Position numbers and translations under genes: made by a program. A stretch of 64,000 nucleotides of DNA from contig MNCI01034769.1 of the NCBI GenBank assembly GCA_015680685.1, positions 1,181,112 through 1,245,111 of the forward strand, read 5' to 3'. Below are positions 9,668 to 21,979 of the stretch, one piece after another (the stretch's first letter is position 1; each line of letters opens with the position of its first letter). Source of the DNA: Gnetum montanum (Eukaryota > Streptophyta > Gnetopsida > Gnetales > Gnetaceae). The notes beneath the pieces are model-generated. The model was not told where the DNA came from. It did no database searches and worked only from the letters and a program-made list of their open reading frames with translations.

Positions 9668-10754
9668 TGACCTTTTGGTATGTCAAAACCTTAAGGAAAA
9701 TGGATACTATAGAATGTATGTGTGTGATTGTGATTTTATAGGGCTGTTAGAAACTTTATCAACAAAGAACTTCAAAATGAGAAATAAGACTTCAAAAATG
9801 ATATGTATGGTGAGATGACAAAATGAAGACTAAATCGATAGGATGAGAGAATGGATATAGAGTCTACAAGTCAAAGTAAGGTGTTTCAAGGACTGCCAAG
9901 TTGCAAAAGAAATAAGAGAAGGATTTAGGGTTCAAAGTGTTAAAGTAGGGTAGACATCTTTGGAAGATGGTAGACACCTCTCTCACATAGTAGATGTCTA
10001 TAAGAACAAGTCTCATAGTAGATGTCTACATTTTCACATAGGTGTCTCTCCTAAGTTGAGGGCTATCTTAGATAGACATCTAAGCTTTAAAGTAGATATC
10101 TATACTAGGCATTTGATAGTTGTTTCATGACTTCCAAATAGTATTCAAAAACTTTAAGGCTATAAAGTAATGCAAAAATCTTGGCAACTATGCAAGCACT
10201 CTTCACACAAAGTTCTATCATTGGCTATTCTAAGCAATTTTATTTATGTTCTTCATTATAACATCATTTTCTTGATTGTTATTGTACTAAAATAAGGATT
10301 TGTAAATTTAGTTACACTCTTTTTGCTTTCTTTTCTTTCTTTCTTATAGCCTTGCAAGGTTGATGTGCTTCTTGCGAGAAGACATCCTTGTTGATCTTAT
10401 TGGGATCCTGTGTGATTAAGTGATTTTGTAAATTCAAAATACTCCAAAGAGAAGCTCAATTTTGTAAAGGTTTTTCAATCCTTTAAACCACATTTTAAGC
10501 TTATTGGGACCTTATACGATTGAGTAATTTCACAACAATGACACACTCCAAAGTAGAGCTCAAAGCTTTAATAGGAAGTAATGCCCTTAAAACCACATTT
10601 TGAAGAAATAAAGTCCAAAGGTGTGCATAAATTTTACCCTCTGAGTGTAGATATACCCAAGATGGGGACCCATGTAAAATTGGTATGTTTTTGTGGTTGG
10701 TACATTTTAAATTGGAAAACGTATTCAACCCTCCTTCTAAGTTCTTGATCCTCA
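9668..10754 (+). repeat. 5' LTR of the Copia element
   Basis: Starts TGACCTTTTGGTATG and ends TTCTTGATCCTCA; 1087 bp. It matches 14296-15396 along its whole length with frequent substitutions. It carries four exact AGACATCT/AGATGTCT palindromic octamers at 9952, 9992, 10020 and 10074, and variants, in its U3. Confidence 0.85.
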
Positions 10755-10756
10755 GG

Positions 10757-10768
10757 GGTATTAGAGCC
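10757..10768 (+). other. primer-binding site of the Copia element
   Basis: GGTATTAGAGCC lies two bases after the LTR end; one change from the typical GGTATCAGAGC complementary to initiator Met tRNA. Confidence 0.7.
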
Positions 10769-10807
10769 TAGTACTCTAGTTCATGCTTTAACTTTCAGAA
10801 GTGAACT

Positions 10808-11733
10808 ATGGAGGGGACATCCTACATAAAGCTAGCAATGTTTGGTGGATTTGACTTTGCATAGTGCAAGGCTTGTTTGAGTCCATGGAATTCAAAGTAT
10901 GGGAGTTAATCCTTGAAGGCTATACACCATCCATCGACAATGTCTCAAAAAATCTCAATTCTTGAAACAAATAAATAGCTAAAGAAAAAGATAAGTTTAT
11001 TTATGATTTTGAAGCCAAATGTTATTTATATTATGCATTGAATAAATCTAAATTTACTCGAATATCTAGATGTAAGATTGCTAAGGAAATTTGGAAAACC
11101 TTAGAGGTAGCACATGAAATGTTAAACAATCAAAACTTTTAGTTTTGCAAGGTAAATATGATTAACTTAGAATGAAGAAAGGTGAAAATATTAAGGATTA
11201 TTTCTCTAGGTTAAATGATCTTATTCTAGCAATTAGGAGTATAGACAAGGACTTTTCTGAAAGTAATGTAATTATGAAAATGATTAGAAAACTATAGTCC
11301 AAGTTAAGACCTTAGCTTACAACTATGGAAGAAATCAAATATTTTTCTATTCTTAAAATTTGAGAAGCTTCAAAGCCTATTACTCTAATATTTACTCGAA
11401 TATTTTTCTATTGCTTATGAGATGAATCTCATAAGTGAAGGAGTAATTAAGAAAAAGCCTATTACTCTAAAATAAACATCAAAAGAAAAGAAGTAGTTTG
11501 AACAAAAAATGAATAGTGAAGACAAAATAGCTCTTCTATTAAGAAGAGCTCAAAGATTCATTATGAGAAAAGTGAGAAGGTTCAAGCAACTAGGACCAAA
11601 TCAATCCACAGGTAAGAAAAGAGGTAAAAATTCCAAAAATTCAAATTCTGATGCATTTTTCATAGAATATTGGGTATGTGGTGGAGGAGGCCATGTGGCC
11701 TTCGAATGTCCTAGCACTAGTAGGTTGCAATGA
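10808..11733 (+). pseudogene. Copia gag (capsid) with zinc knuckle
   Basis: From ATG 10808 the frame begins EGTSYIKLAMFGGFDFA (family: FdG.nY..W), hits a stop, and continues with the UBN2-type gag pattern: ALNKSKFTRISRCKIAKEIW, KTLEVAHE and a GENIKDYFSRLND-like segment spread over frames. The last part, open from 11509 to 11733, ends in a zinc knuckle: VCGGGGHVAFECP, in which the first of the four ligands (expected Cys) is Tyr. Several stops and frameshifts occur between 10860 and 11500, and a short local duplication (ATTACTCTAA...) lies near 11380-11470. Gag would form the cytoplasmic particle. Confidence 0.7.
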
Positions 11734-12650
11734 AAATATAAAACTAAAGCTAATTCAAGAAAGACAAAGTTCTATAGTAGCTAGGACAATGAAGAACAAA
11801 GTGAAGAAGAGGTTAATGACACTATGAAATACTCACATCTCATATGTATGACCCTCAAAAATGAAAATTCATTAGAAATCTATGGTGAATTAAAAATTAA
11901 ACATGATGAAAGATATAGTGAGTTACGTGAACAAAATTTTATCTTACATTATCTACTCAAAAAGGTAAAGAAAATTATCCATAAGAAATTCTCTAAAATT
12001 TACACCTTATCCTTCAAGTTGAAAAGGGAAATTGTAGACATAAAAGCTTAGATTCAATTACTAACCCCCTAGGATGAGTAGATATGTAGGAAATAAAGGA
12101 CTCTCAAAAAGAAGGAGAAGACTCAAAATTAGCATAAAAGTGAAAGCATGGAAGAAACCTCTGAAAAGGATGCTTGTCCTAATTTAGTTTCAAATAAGAT
12201 TAAGTTTGATGATCCTATTCATACTTTAAATTTTTTTTGTAGAAATTGTGGTCATGAACAAGATTATTATCCTCACATACAACATAACAGTATAAATACT
12301 TGGTATTATCTAAAGGAATCTAGTGAGTGTATCTTGCAAGGTGCAATAACTTGAAACATGAATGAGCAAGAAGTTGGAGAAACTTCTAAAATATTGAAAG
12401 AATTAAAACCTATAACTATAAAAAACTATGAATCTTTCTATTTTGAGAAACATGAATCTGACAAAGAAGGAATCTCACACAAGGTTGAGGACACTAGCAA
12501 AAGTGCTAATAAAAGAAAACTTAATGATAAAGAGGTGCACTATGATAGGGGTCCTCATCTCAAACTCCATTAGTCATTCTTGTTTAGAAAGCAAGGTAAT
12601 TCATGGTAAACCTTTAGTTCCTTACTTGCTTGACTTAATATAGGCTAACT
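11734..12650 (+). pseudogene. Copia interior, coding-like remnant after gag
   Basis: Three open stretches (11824-12051, 12148-12354, 12358-12573) in the + strand separated by stops. The first is lysine-rich and helical, likely coiled coil (ELREQNFILHYLLKKVKK). The second contains FCRNCGHEQDYYPH and TWYYLKESSECI, vaguely like a zinc motif and the start of a Copia protease, but the DSG signature is absent. I do not assign a function. Confidence 0.35.
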
Positions 12651-14280
12651 TTTTATTTGAAATTCTTTTTGATAAATTTGTGTGTGTGTGTGTGTTTTAT
12701 GAATTTCTTAGCTATGATAATCTAAGATGTGTTTTTGTAGAAAATGTTTGATAGAAAGATCATATTAGTCTATATTATCTTTTAGATTATTCAAGTGTTT
12801 ACAAGTTCATACTATTTTAAAAGGCTTCTTAATTTGAGGCCATACAAATAAATATGATTGAAGCAACTATGTATTAAAGAGCCCAAGTAAAGACATTGCT
12901 CCTATGTTAAACATTTTCTCTATCTTTTATCATAGGATACTACTAACATGAGATTCTAATATGATTTGCTAAAATTCTTCATACTTGATTATTGTATTGC
13001 ATTTTAGATACTCATAAATTTCACAAAAGTATAGTGGCAAAGTGAGCCATGAATGGATGATCAAACAATACAAAAATTGTTGTTGCTACTATGATTTTTA
13101 CCTACTAATTTTCTTGACTATAAGAAATAGTATTTCTTTTTATAAATATTTTTGGTTCATTCTATATTCTTGGAAAATAAATATTATAATAAAACAACAA
13201 GTAAGATCTTAAAAGGGTTAAAGAGGAGATTAGAATTCTCTTTACATATGATCTATTAAGAAGCTAAGGCTCATATGTAGGAAAGCTTGCAACTTATAAA
13301 CTATTATCTTTTTTTGTAAGCATCAATGTAAGGGATGTCTAAGGAGATTTTCTCCAAGACATGATACCTAGTAACCAAGCTCTAGTAGGTAGCAAAAAGT
13401 ATATTCATTAGGTAAAATCTTTAAGGTAGAAGGGTAAGTTATCTTTTGATTCAATATTTAAGATCTTTTATCTGAAAGTAATTTTTAATTGTGTAAGCTC
13501 CTAGAATTTATTTGGATATATCACTATGATAACATATTAATGTTGCATTTCTTATGTACTGAGAACATATTCTTTTAAGTACCTAACTCCCTTATTGTTG
13601 ATATGAGTTAAACATACTTACCTAAGAGATCTCAAGTACTACAAATAATATTCTAGAGTAAGAGAAGGTTCTCATAATTGTTTTTAACAAAGCTTCTTAG
13701 AAAAATATTGAAAATAAATAGATGAGTTTCTTTTCCTCCTTGAGATACACCTAGCTAATATTTTTTTATGAACATCTTGATTAGAAGTTACTTTATTTAA
13801 TCTCTTGATTTATCTTTGAAATTTTATCTAGTTCTTAAAAGTTTAGTATGCATGTATCTACTCTTCTTGAAATCAAATTACTATGTCTATCTTTTGAATA
13901 TGAAATAATTATGATGTTTAATAGTTTTTTGATCTATATTATTGATTTTTTAACTATGATGTTTTGGTTTTAGACCTAAGTCACCTTTTGTTAATGTCCA
14001 ACAAGGGGAAGAATTTTGGTTGATACATGGGGAATTGAATGATAATAATGACTTTTTGGCCATATTGATTCTTTCTGTATAGTGAATAGTATAGAGACAA
14101 GATAATTGATTTTCATTTCTCAACCCTTGATCATAAATTATTTTCAAAAGGCTTTACTTATGTCTCTTTATGCTTAATAGATATGTTAATATTTGCATAG
14201 TCATTCATTTATGTATCATCCTTAGCTCCATAATTTTGTGGATATAATAATCCTTTTACTTAAGTTTTGGACATCACCAA
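12651..14280. other. Copia interior without recognisable genes
   Basis: AT-rich sequence with a (TG)n run at about 12678-12694. Neither strand shows integrase, RT or RNase H motifs, where an autonomous Copia would have over 4 kb of pol. Confidence 0.5.
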
Positions 14281-14290
14281 AAAGGGGGAG
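14279..14290 (+). other. polypurine tract of the Copia element
   Basis: AAAAAGGGGGAG precedes the right LTR start (TGACCTTTTGG at 14296), in the expected place. Confidence 0.75.
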
Positions 14291-14295
14291 ATTTT

Positions 14296-15396
14296 TGACC
14301 TTTTGGTATGTTAAAATATTAACAGAAATGGAGACTCTATAATGTATGTGTATGATTATGATCTTGTAGGGGTGTTCGAAAATTTATTAACAAAGAACTT
14401 CAAAATGAAAAATACAATTTCAGAAACAAGATGTATAGTGAGATGACAAAATGAAAACTATATGGACAAGATGATAGCATGAATAAAAATAGCATCTACA
14501 AGCTAAAATAAGATGTTTGGAGGATTGCCAAGTTGCCAAAGTGATACAAGAATGCTTTAGAGTTGAAAGTATCAAAGTAGAGTAAATGTATTTGGAAAAT
14601 AGTAGATATCTCTCTCACATAGTAGACATCTACAAGAAGACATCTCATAGTAGATTTTTACACTTTCTGATAGACGTCTCTCTTGAGTTGAGGGATATCT
14701 TAGATAAATGTCTAAACTTCAAAGTAGAGGTCTATACTAGGCATTTGATAGCTATTACATGAATTTTGAAGAGTTTTCAGAAACTTTGAGGCTATAAAAT
14801 AATTCAAAAATCATGGAAACCATGCAAGCATTATTCACACAAAGTTTTATCATTGGCTATTCTAAAAAACATTATATTTTCTCTGCATTGTAACATCATT
14901 TTCTTGATTGTGATTATACTGATCTTCAAGTACAAGGATCTATAAATTTAGTTACACTCTTTTCTTATGCTTTTCTTTCTTTCTTATAGCCTTTTAGTTT
15001 TGATGAGCTTCTTATGAGAAGACATCATTGTTGATCTTGTTAGGATCCTATAGGATTAACTGGTTTGGCAATGTCAAAACACTTTGAAGCAGATTTCAAT
15101 TTTGTAAAGATTATGCAATCCTTTAAATCAAATTTTTAGCTTGTTGAAAACTTGTGGGATTGAATGGTTTCATGATGATGAAACACTCTAGAGTGGAGAT
15201 CAAAGCTTGTATTGGGAGTGATGTCCTTTAAACCACATTTTGAAGAAATATTGTTCAAAGGTATGCACAAATCTTTACCCTTTGAGTGTGGACATACCCA
15301 TGTTGGGAAACCACATAAAATTGGTGTGTTTTCATGGCTAGTGAATTTTTAAATTGGGGAACTTATTCAACCCTCCTTCTAAGTTTTTGATCCTCA
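14296..15396 (+). repeat. 3' LTR of the Copia element
   Basis: TGACCTTTTGGTATG to TTTTTGATCCTCA, 1101 bp, homologous to the 5' LTR. The two differ at many positions, so the insertion is old. Confidence 0.85.
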
Positions 15397-15404
15397 AGAA
15401 GTAT
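15397..15404 (+). repeat. target-site duplication, right copy (Copia)
   Basis: AGAAGTAT, identical to 9660-9667. Host helicase sequence (CACATATGTTGTTTG) continues from here. Confidence 0.7.
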
Positions 15405-17460
15405 CACATATGTTGTTTGAACTATCTTTAGTAGAATGTAGTATGATTTTTATAAACTTAGATGTGTCCTATCAAGTATATAAATAGATAGTTACAAGTG
15501 AAGTTAATAAGGAAGAATCATATTCAAATGATATTTTAAAAGAATACATGAATAGATCGATAGACCAAATGATATTTTAAAAGTATACATGAATAGACTG
15601 ATAGACGAGTGGTTTGAACCTTTACAAGAAGACAAAAAAGTCCATTTACAATCTAAAAACAAAGTCAAATAAGTTATGAAAATAAAGATAAAAAGAAGTA
15701 ATAGTTCCAATTTATCCTATATTTTTAGAAACACCAATTGATAATATTGAAAAATGATTAGAGTATTATCAAATTCAAATGTTGCTCTATGTTCTATTTC
15801 ATATATATGAGATAGAAATAGGAACAATGGAAGAGCATATAAGAGCTAATTGGAAAGTACATGAACAAATAATTGGAATAATAACTAATAAAAGCAAAAC
15901 TATGGAAGATAAAATTTGTGAAGATTATGAAGAAGATGTTTATATTAAAAATGTAAATTACCTTCAAAATGAATGTGAGCTTTTATCAAGTTTGCAATTG
16001 ATACAAGTTTTAAATCGCATAGAAGTAGATTTGTTAAGATGAAGAGACATAGAAATTTAGTATAAATGGAATAAAATTGATCATAATGAAATTAAAAGAG
16101 CATTAAAAATTTTAAATTCCTTGAAAATTTCCAATACTACTATTATGATGCAACCTAATATAAATTATCAATAAACATTGAATCATAAACAAAGAAAAGT
16201 GGTGAATATTATTAAAAACCATTATATTCAAAGTAAAACAAAGGCATTAAAACTATTGAAATTAATAGTACAAGGTAGTGCTAACATAGGGAAATCTTTT
16301 CTTATTCATGCTATTTTGACAGAAATGTCTACATTTTCATTTGAAAAAAAAGTTCTTCTGTTTGTAATGGCTCCAATAGGGGTTGCAACTTTTAATATTT
16401 AAGCAAAAACAATTCATGTTGGTCTGAAACTATCCATAAAAGAAATAAAAGAAACAATAATATTATTTTACATCAGTTGCAGAATGATTTTAAAGACATA
16501 TATTATATTCTCATTGATAATTATAGTTTTATTGGAGCTAGGTTATTAGAAGATATAAATGCAAGTCTATGACAAATATTTCCTCATGACAATGAAATTT
16601 TTGAAGGTAAGTCAATGATTTTCATGGGTGATATAGCTAAATTATCTCTAGTTTGAGATATAGTACCACATTACTCTAAAGGTATTGGAAATATTTTATG
16701 AAATGAGTTTACATTTGTTGTTTTATTAGAAAAAATATTACAATAGAACACATCTACAGAAGAAGAAAAAATATCTTTTAGAATTACTAGAAAATGAAAG
16801 AACATACATACCAACAAGTACTGATTGGGAAATACTAATGAATAGAAGCCAAAACCAAATGTCTATTCAAGAATCAAAACTTTTTGATGATAGTATACAC
16901 TTATTTACCAGAAACAATTAGAAAAATAAACATAATAAGAAAATGTTATATGATTTTGAAAAGTTTGTTTGTTGAAGTTTTTGTATTAGTAATTGTTCTA
17001 ATAAACACATATCCATAAATGATGAAGACTTAGAAATAGAAATATTAATTACAATTATGATTAAAGTAATGTTGACATTGAATATGTCTAGTTTTTATGG
17101 TTTGGTAAATGAAACAACTGACACCATTATAGATATATTTTATAGCAGTGAAACAAAGCAACCAGCACCATCACCTATACTATTAATTAATTTTCAAAAA
17201 TATACTGGTCCATCATTCATGTCTTCTTCAAGGAAAATATTTCCTATAATGCCACTACAATTTGGTTGAAAAAAATAATTACTACTAAAATTGGTAGGAG
17301 CACTTACAATACATGAATCACAAGTTATAAAACTTGACAAAGTTGGTGTTGATATTACACATACACAACAGCTTGGATTAGTCTATGTTGCACTCTCTCA
17401 TGTTAGATCATTATTATGCCTAAAAATTTACCATGTAATTTCCTATGACTAGTATGAAAT
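15405..17460 (+). pseudogene. Helitron Pif1-type helicase, C-terminal part
   Basis: After the Copia insertion the Helitron protein resumes with SHMLFELSLVE. The helicase follows: LNHKQRKVVNIIKNHY leading to a Walker A box decayed to GSANIGKS (family GTAGTGKS), then the Walker B region GKSMIFMGDIAKLSLV (family ...GD..QLPPV), then MIKVMLTLNMSSFYGLVNET and LINFQKYTGPSF, and finally ALTIHESQVIKLDKVGVD and LVYVALSHVRSL, the Pif1 C-terminal motifs. Many stops and several frameshifts lie between these blocks. Pif1-type helicase would unwind the transposing strand. Confidence 0.8.
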
Positions 17461-18377
17461 AATAAACAAATAAAAATTGGTACAAAGAAAAATAAATGAA
17501 AAAAATCATTTTAAAATGTTATAAAAAAGAAACACTTTTAATTTTACATATAGTGATAGGTATAATTTTTAATAATTCATTTATCATATTGGAAAACTTA
17601 TAAATAAATAGTAGTTAATATAAATGTTTTTTATTTATTTATGCTATAAGAAAACTAATATTATGTTAATACTATAGTGTCCATTAACTTTATGGCTAAT
17701 CCACTTGGTTTAATATCATTATCAATTCTTGGAAATACAACAAAAATTTGGTTTGCAAAGTCTATGTAATTTACAAAAGTGGAATGAAACCATTCAGAGA
17801 TGCCAAAGATGGTAGAAAAGTTCAAACTTATCAAATAATGGATGCTCATTTAGTATTTTTAATTATTTATCTATGTTCATTATAATTTATTTTAACATTA
17901 ATAGCTACTAACTCATTACTTTTTATAAGAATTTGTTATGGAAGTTATAGCCTACAATGAAGATGTGAAACTAGTAAATGATAATTTAGATGTAGGGAAT
18001 GTATATCATATTCATAGAGAAAAACTTCAAAGCAAAAACATCAAATTTAATAAAACAAAATGATTATGAGATGGTATTAAATAGACTATAAAAAATTTAA
18101 CAAATAGATCATATGATCAAGGAAATTCCATGTTACAAGTATAATTTCATAAAACTCATAAATTTGGACTCTTATATTAACTCTCTAGAGAGACTAGGTA
18201 TTGTGTTTTTAAATTTGATAGTTATTGAATAATATATTTTGTATGTTTCAAAACTTTTTTTTGTACATTTATAGATCTAATTGGGATACTTGTAGGAATA
18301 AGTTTAATCAATACATTAAAGAGGAACCTGAATGATCAATCAATTGAAAGAAGACAATTAGAAATTCTAGATCCAAG

Positions 18378-18461
18378 GTAAAAAAGTAGTTCTTATTTTA
18401 TTAAAATTAGCATATATTTAAGTTAAGTAAATTTAAAATTTTATTTGTATTATGATTATAG
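18378..18461 (+). other. intron in the RPA-like gene
   Basis: CCAAG/GTAAAA to TTATGATTATAG/TAATG. Removing 84 bp joins LDP to NDKP in frame (the junction codon reads AGT), continuing the OB-fold. Confidence 0.65.
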
Positions 18462-19049
18462 TAATGATAAGCCTACAATTATAACATTATGGAGATACTT
18501 AGCAACTATAGAAGGGGAAAAGCTTTATGAAATTATTGAAAGAGATACAATATCAACTTTAGTTGTAGTGCTTTAAAATATTTATGTAAAATGTTTCTTT
18601 GGAAAAAATGCAAGAACATCTCATGATAGTGGTGTTATCATCAATTCCACCATTTGAAAAACAAGAAAGTTACAAATAGAGAGAGTAATTTTATGTATTT
18701 AAATAAAATAATTAATTACTAAAATTTACTAAACCTATTTTTATGATAGGTATGCAAGTCTAAATGAATCAAAGAAGCCACTAATATCCTCATATCTATT
18801 AGCTCGAAGAAAACAAGCTACATTACAAGAACTTACATAGACTATTCATATTAGTAATGAATGTTTAGTCATAGAAAAAATAAAAAATTACTTTTTTCAC
18901 AAGTTATATAATAAATATAATATATCTATTTTTTAAGGTAAACTTTATTATAGCTTTCTATATAATTAGCATATCAACCATGAGAGATTTATGGTATATG
19001 GCTTGCCCAAGATATAGATGTTGTGCTAAAACTTCTAAAGAAGGAAGTG

Positions 19050-20118
19050 TGTTCCTTTTGGTTTTGGTACATCAAAACATTAAGAAAATTGGAAGACAAA
19101 GGTTGTTTGTATGTGTGTGTAGTTGTTGTTCTTGTAGGACATGAACTTGGATTAATCAAGATTATGGACAAGGAATGATTCATTCAAAAGATAAAGGAAG
19201 GTAAAGAAAGACATCTCTAGAAAGCAATAGATGTCTTGGAAAAATTGGATTGAACTTCGACAAAGATGTCTTTAGAAATAGTAAGACATCTTTCATGAGG
19301 TAAAGACATCTTTATAGAATGTAGAACAAGATCAGAAAGATGTATTTCATAAGACAAAGACATCTTCCAAAATGGAGACTTCACAAAGATGTCTTTTAGG
19401 AAATAAAGACATCTTCCCAGAATTGAAGGAAAATTGAGAGAGACATCTTAGGCATGAGAAATAAATCTCCCATGACCATTAGTAACTATTGCCTAGCCAT
19501 TGCATGCATTCTAAGGAGGATTTAGAAACACTGCAAGTATAAAAAGACTTGGTGTGTATTGGGAAAAGAGCAAGCATTGTTTTATTCATTGTATAATTAT
19601 TTCTAATCATTGAATTCTATGTTCCTCTTCATTGTCTTATCATTTTGGCTTTGTAAAGCATGCTTTACCTAACTGTACAAGGATCAGCAAATTAAGTTGC
19701 AATTATCCTTGTAATTCTTGTTCTCATTGCCAAGTGAGGTTTATGTACTTGAGTTTGTCAGGATCCTATGGGATTGAGTTGTTGATGCTGTGGTACAACA
19801 CTCTAGGTTGGAGCTCAAGATTATAAAGGTTGTGGAAGCCTTGAAACCACATTTCCAAGCCTGATGGAACCTTGTGAAGTTAAGTGATTGGTGCTATGGT
19901 AAAACACTCCAGAGTAGGGCTTGAAGACTGTATAGGTTGTGGACCCTTCAACCATAATTTGAGAGCAACAAAGTTTGAAGGTGTGCTTGTGATCTACCCT
20001 TCGAATGTGAACTACCCAAGTTGGGGAACCATGTTAAATTCAATGTGTGTTTTTTGGTTATTTAAGTTTTAATTTGGAAAACTTATTTATCCCCCACATT
20101 CTAAGTTCATGATTCACA
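19050..20118 (+). repeat. solo LTR related to the nested Copia element
   Basis: TGTTCCTTTTGGTTTTGGTA to CATTCTAAGTTCATGATTCACA is homologous end to end to the two Copia LTRs (for example GGGATTGAGT, AACACTC, CTACCCTTYGARTGTG, CCMAGTTGGGGAACC), with no internal region next to it. It splits the RPA-like gene at its zinc finger. No clear target duplication was found, so limits may be off by a few bases. Confidence 0.7.
19209..19448 (+). promoter_or_regulatory. AGACATCT/AGATGTCT palindrome-half cluster in the solo LTR
   Basis: Nine exact copies in 240 bp, in both orientations: 19209, 19229, 19264, 19284, 19304, 19358, 19387, 19407 and 19441. The Copia LTRs carry the same octamer more sparsely. 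Position in U3 suggests binding sites for a host factor, or simple local amplification. Confidence 0.55.
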
Positions 20119-20610
20119 GAGAGCTCAAAGGATGGATTAGAAAAAATATTATATGATTGCATTACCTATGGCATAAAACAAGAAAATTATGAATTATGGG
20201 AAATTAGTGTATATTGATTGATAATTTCTTAAAATAAATTTTTAATGATTATTTATATCTATAACTTGCATTTTATGAAGCAAATATCTTTTTCATATGA
20301 AAGTGATAGATGATACCACAAAAACTTGGATGAAAATATATAATGAGAAGGGTAAACTATTATTGGGGCATGAACCATGAAGTAAAATTAAAATAGCTAC
20401 GTCTTAATTATTTAAGACAAGTTAAATATAGACTATCTATTTAAGTTATGCATGTTTTGAAAGAAAATAATTTTTAAAGCATTCAAGAAATGTTTGATAA
20501 TGTTTCTTGGTGGCTATTTGAGTTTGAAATTCATGTCACTACATCAAAATTTACAGAAGTAGAAGAATGACGATACAATGTCCATCGAATGAGAGAACTA
20601 CAAATAAAAA

Positions 20611-21979
20611 TGAAAATAATTAAATAATTTCCAACATTAAAAAAATAACATTTAAATTAAAATTATCATCATCTAAATAGTATCGTCATCTAAATAATAA
20701 ATTAAGGTTTCTATTTAATTTCTTTTATGAAATTTGTACATTTTTCTATGTATTTTATAACTAGTGTACCACTAACACATCTTTTTTATTTACAAATGAA
20801 TTTTTCTACTTGCTATAAGCTCATTTGGAAGCTACATTATATTAATTGAGATTTTGTTAAAGCAAGTATCATGTAGTTATATTATGTTACATTTACAAAT
20901 GTCATTGAACTATTTTATTATTAAACTTTAGATTTGGAAAAAATACAATTATGAAAATTGTTGCTATCTCAGTGAATAAATGAATTTTTCAATACCATTG
21001 ACTATTATTACTATTAGCAATGAAATGTTATGTTTATTGGCCTATTAATATTTACAATCCAAATTGCTACATGGGACTACAATTTTAACAAATAGATATC
21101 AAATTGTTGCTTCTTACTTTTGAATATTGATAAGTAGAGTTAATAAATAGCTAACAAAGCTAAACATACAACAAGAAAATAACAATCCTTAGTATTTATG
21201 CTAATGTTATGGTCTATACTTACAAAAAATTTTAGTAAATTTTTTATGCCAAGGTTAAAGTGATGTTTAAAATTTAAAATAAATTTATACTCTTAAAAGT
21301 GATTAAATTTTTTAAAACATGTCTCAATCAAACAAAGAAGCCTTAACTCCTCTACTTGTAATTTTTCTCCTACATTTATCCTCCTCTTGGAACAAAGATG
21401 ATTAAGCATGACACAAATAAAAAGCAAGAGTTATGATATAAAATAGATGAGTAACAAGTTTACAAATAAACATGATATAAAATAAATGTGTTTCTTTTCG
21501 TAGGCTAAAAAGGAGAGAAATGGTTGGACAAAGAGAATTGATAAAATACCATTGAATATTAAGCTTTGAAACTTGTAACACATTAGAAATAAAACTAATA
21601 GACCACAATTCTTGTAAACCAACCAAAATATCATTGCTTAATATATTATTATGATATAATAATTTTTATTAGAAATAAGATAATTTATAAATACATTCAA
21701 CTTCTAATAATAAGAGAATTCTTTTACATAAATTAAATAATAAAAAAACATCAAAATCATCTAGATACTCAATAAAACAAAGCCATTAATACTATCATTG
21801 AAATTTACAAAATTAATTTATGTTGATAGTTTTCAAATCACTAATTCCAAATGTAAACTTTTGCTCCTTATCCTTCCATAACTTAGTATAATCTTGAAAT
21901 CCAACCTTTTCATTTTCATCAAAAGTTTGAAAGTTTACATTTTTTTAATAAATAACTCTTGAAAATATGTTGATCATTG
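20611..21979. other. AT-rich stretch without recognisable genes
   Basis: Both strands are full of stops, with short low-complexity A/T runs. Two overlapping minus-strand ORFs near 21402-21634 are hydrophobic and match nothing I know. Confidence 0.5.

Larger units (their letters stand above)
9668..15396 (+). mobile_element. Copia-type LTR retrotransposon, gag only, nested in the Helitron helicase
   Basis: Two direct repeats of about 1.1 kb bound 3.5 kb of interior. The left LTR is followed by a sequence close to the initiator-Met-tRNA primer site used by Copia elements (GTATTAGAGC), and the right LTR is preceded by a purine-rich tract AAAGGGGGAG. The interior encodes a Copia gag and some further coding-like sequence, but no protease, integrase or RT is recognisable, so it looks like a non-autonomous derivative. 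The insertion interrupts the helicase codon run AQEV/SHM. Confidence 0.85.
17690..20605 (+). pseudogene. RPA70-like gene of the Helitron, interrupted by a solo LTR
   Basis: Pieces of a replication protein A large-subunit homologue occur in the right order: an OB-fold (KDGRKVQTYQIMDAH, then EVIAYNEDVKLV and LDVGNVYHIHREKLQ), the second OB-fold (TFIDLIGILVGIS; ERRQLEILDP joined across an intron to NDKPTIITLW; FFGKNARTSHDSGVIINST), a zinc-finger start (RDLWYMACPRYRCC), and after the solo LTR the last OB-fold (MKVIDDTTKTWMKIYNEKGK and SWWLFEFEIHVTTS). The protein would coat single-stranded DNA. Two or three introns are still visible. The identification rests on motif order, and the N-terminal piece before 17940 is less sure. 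Confidence 0.7.
9305..20610 (+). mobile_element. decayed Helitron (Rep/helicase plus RPA-like gene), split by insertions
   Basis: Two plant-Helitron genes lie in order on the same strand: the Rep/helicase (9305-9667 and 15405-17460) and an RPA70-like single-strand-binding protein (about 17690-20605). An RPA-like gene next to the helicase is typical of plant Helitrons. The Rep nickase with its HUH motif would lie to the left and is not in the window because E1 is inserted there. Helitron termini (5' TC, 3' hairpin plus CTRR) were not found. Confidence 0.75.
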
